From: Planctomycetaceae bacterium
GTDB taxonomy: Bacteria; Planctomycetota; UBA1135; GCA-002686595
DNA: 64,000 bases
NCBI GenBank assembly: GCA_011525785.1
Contig: WYBT01000063.1
Location: 62,001-126,000 of the forward strand
Direction: 5' to 3'
Positions 63,367-64,000 of the stretch are shown one piece after another (position 1 is the first letter of the stretch; each line of letters starts with the position of its first letter). The notes below the pieces were generated by a model. It was not told where the DNA came from. It did no database searches and saw only the letters and a list, made by a program, of their open reading frames with translations. The position numbers and the translations under genes are program-made.

Positions 63367-64000
63367 TCACTTCGGATTGGTGGCGAAGACCGTGGCGTCC
63401 GTGATGAAGCCGCGGTCGTCCATCGCGAGCATCGCGCGGATCACGTGCGCGATCTCAGCCGCGCGCAGCTTGGTGGGGTTGTTCGCGCGCGCCATGTCGC
63501 GGCCGCCGAAGGGCGTCAGCACTTCGCTGGGGTTGACCTGCATCACGCGGATGTTGTGGGGGCGCAGTTCGGCGCGCCAGCACTCGGTGAGGCCGCTCAG
63601 CGCGAACTTCGACGAGCTGTAGGCCGAACCGCCGGCGTAGCCCTTGCCGCCGGCCGTCGACGCGACGTTGACGATGTTGCCCGAGTTCAGCGCCACGAAG
63701 CGCTTGGCGCACTCGCGCGCGACGAGCATCGCGCCGATCACGTTCGTGGCGTGCACTTCGCGGAAGCGCTCGGCGTCGGTCTCGATCAGCGGCGCGTGGT
63801 AGCCGAAGGCCGCGTTGTTCACGAGCACGTTGAGCCCGCCGAGTGCGCGCTCCGCGTCGGCGACCAGGCGCACGACCTCGGCCTCGACCGAGACGTCTGC
63901 GACCAGCGCAATCGCGCCGATCTCGGCCGCCGCCTTGCGCAGCACGTCCGCGCGCCGGCCGCAGATCGCGACCTGCGCGCCCTCTGCGCGCAAAACCCGC
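63367..64000 (-). CDS. Short-chain dehydrogenase/reductase, 5' end beyond the window
   Basis: The gene runs off the right edge of the window; the frame is open to the last base, and the N-terminal glycine-rich TGxxxGIG motif must lie outside. What is visible begins RVLRAEGAQVAICGRR (second beta strand with a basic pair favouring NADP). It continues with VLVNNAAFGYHAPLIETD, the NVASTAGGKGYAGGSAYSSSKFALSGL block with catalytic Ser, Tyr and Lys (YxxxK as YSSSK), and IRVMQVNPSEVLTPF. These are classical SDR features of the 3-oxoacyl-ACP reductase kind. The substrate is unknown. It is cytoplasmic. Confidence 0.9.
   Translation of the reverse strand, partial: RVLRAEGAQVAICGRRADVLRKAAAEIGAIALVADVSVEAEVVRLVADAERALGGLNVLVNNAAFGYHAPLIETDAERFREVHATNVIGAMLVARECAKRFVALNSGNIVNVASTAGGKGYAGGSAYSSSKFALSGLTECWRAELRPHNIRVMQVNPSEVLTPFGGRDMARANNPTKLRAAEIAHVIRAMLAMDDRGFITDATVFATNPK

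Overview
The window is a high-GC, gene-dense bacterial chromosome segment with no rRNA, tRNA, CRISPR array or transposase that I could recognise. It reads like a member of the Planctomycetota. This is an inference from three things: many large secreted proteins that share one ~140-residue terminal module ending in RDP...LSNAL-type motifs, an ECF sigma factor paired with a Ser/Thr kinase-TPR protein, and secreted families such as the PDZ plus helical-toroid protein at 56401-57918. Many genes overlap by 4 bp (ATGA or GTGA), so translational coupling is common.

Layout. 0.2-6.9 kb (+): two secreted proteins, a DUF374-type acyltransferase, a DUF72 protein and an SGNH hydrolase, tightly spaced. 6.9-9 kb (-): ClpS, cystathionine beta-synthase with a Bateman domain, and a small Rieske protein. 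9-15.4 kb (-): a secreted HExxH metalloprotease and a secreted beta-helix protein built from 195-residue tandem repeats. 15.7-19.2 kb (-): an ECF sigma factor with a membrane Ser/Thr kinase-TPR protein. 19.4-23 kb (+): RNase HIII, DapF, a small PHA-granule-like protein and an M48 protease. 23-25.9 kb (-): an MBOAT acyltransferase with an SGNH partner, and a flavin reductase. 26-31.2 kb (+): GyrA, a YqeY-like protein and MurJ. 31-36 kb (-): a DUF3667 membrane protein, an FG-GAP/CARDB secreted protein and a pirin.

36.2-39.7 kb carries a B12-dependent (class II) ribonucleotide reductase interrupted by a 289-residue intein. The intein sits exactly before the catalytic cysteine, and its homing endonuclease looks decayed. 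A 102-bp palindromic MITE-like element lies just upstream, and a solo half copy lies 9 kb away.

39.7-42.4 kb is an accessory island, visibly richer in A/T at its start. It holds a TIR-like (PF10137-type) protein coupled to a GHKL-ATPase-like protein, followed by a Phd/YefM antitoxin whose ParE-type toxin is frameshifted. I regard the TIR-like/ATPase pair as the best candidate for an undescribed (defence-like) system here.

42.6-64 kb is mainly envelope and secreted functions: a propeller lipoprotein, a class A beta-lactamase with an SDG motif, several beta-propeller proteins, a Tat-exported Old Yellow Enzyme, a vanadium haloperoxidase-like protein, a WYL regulator with a dienelactone hydrolase, a PDZ protein, a DoxX-like protein, a decayed gene remnant, an FGE-sulfatase-fold protein, a TPR protein, a four-repeat acidic lipoprotein and a partial SDR at the right edge. 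All family assignments come from reading motifs; no database search was run.
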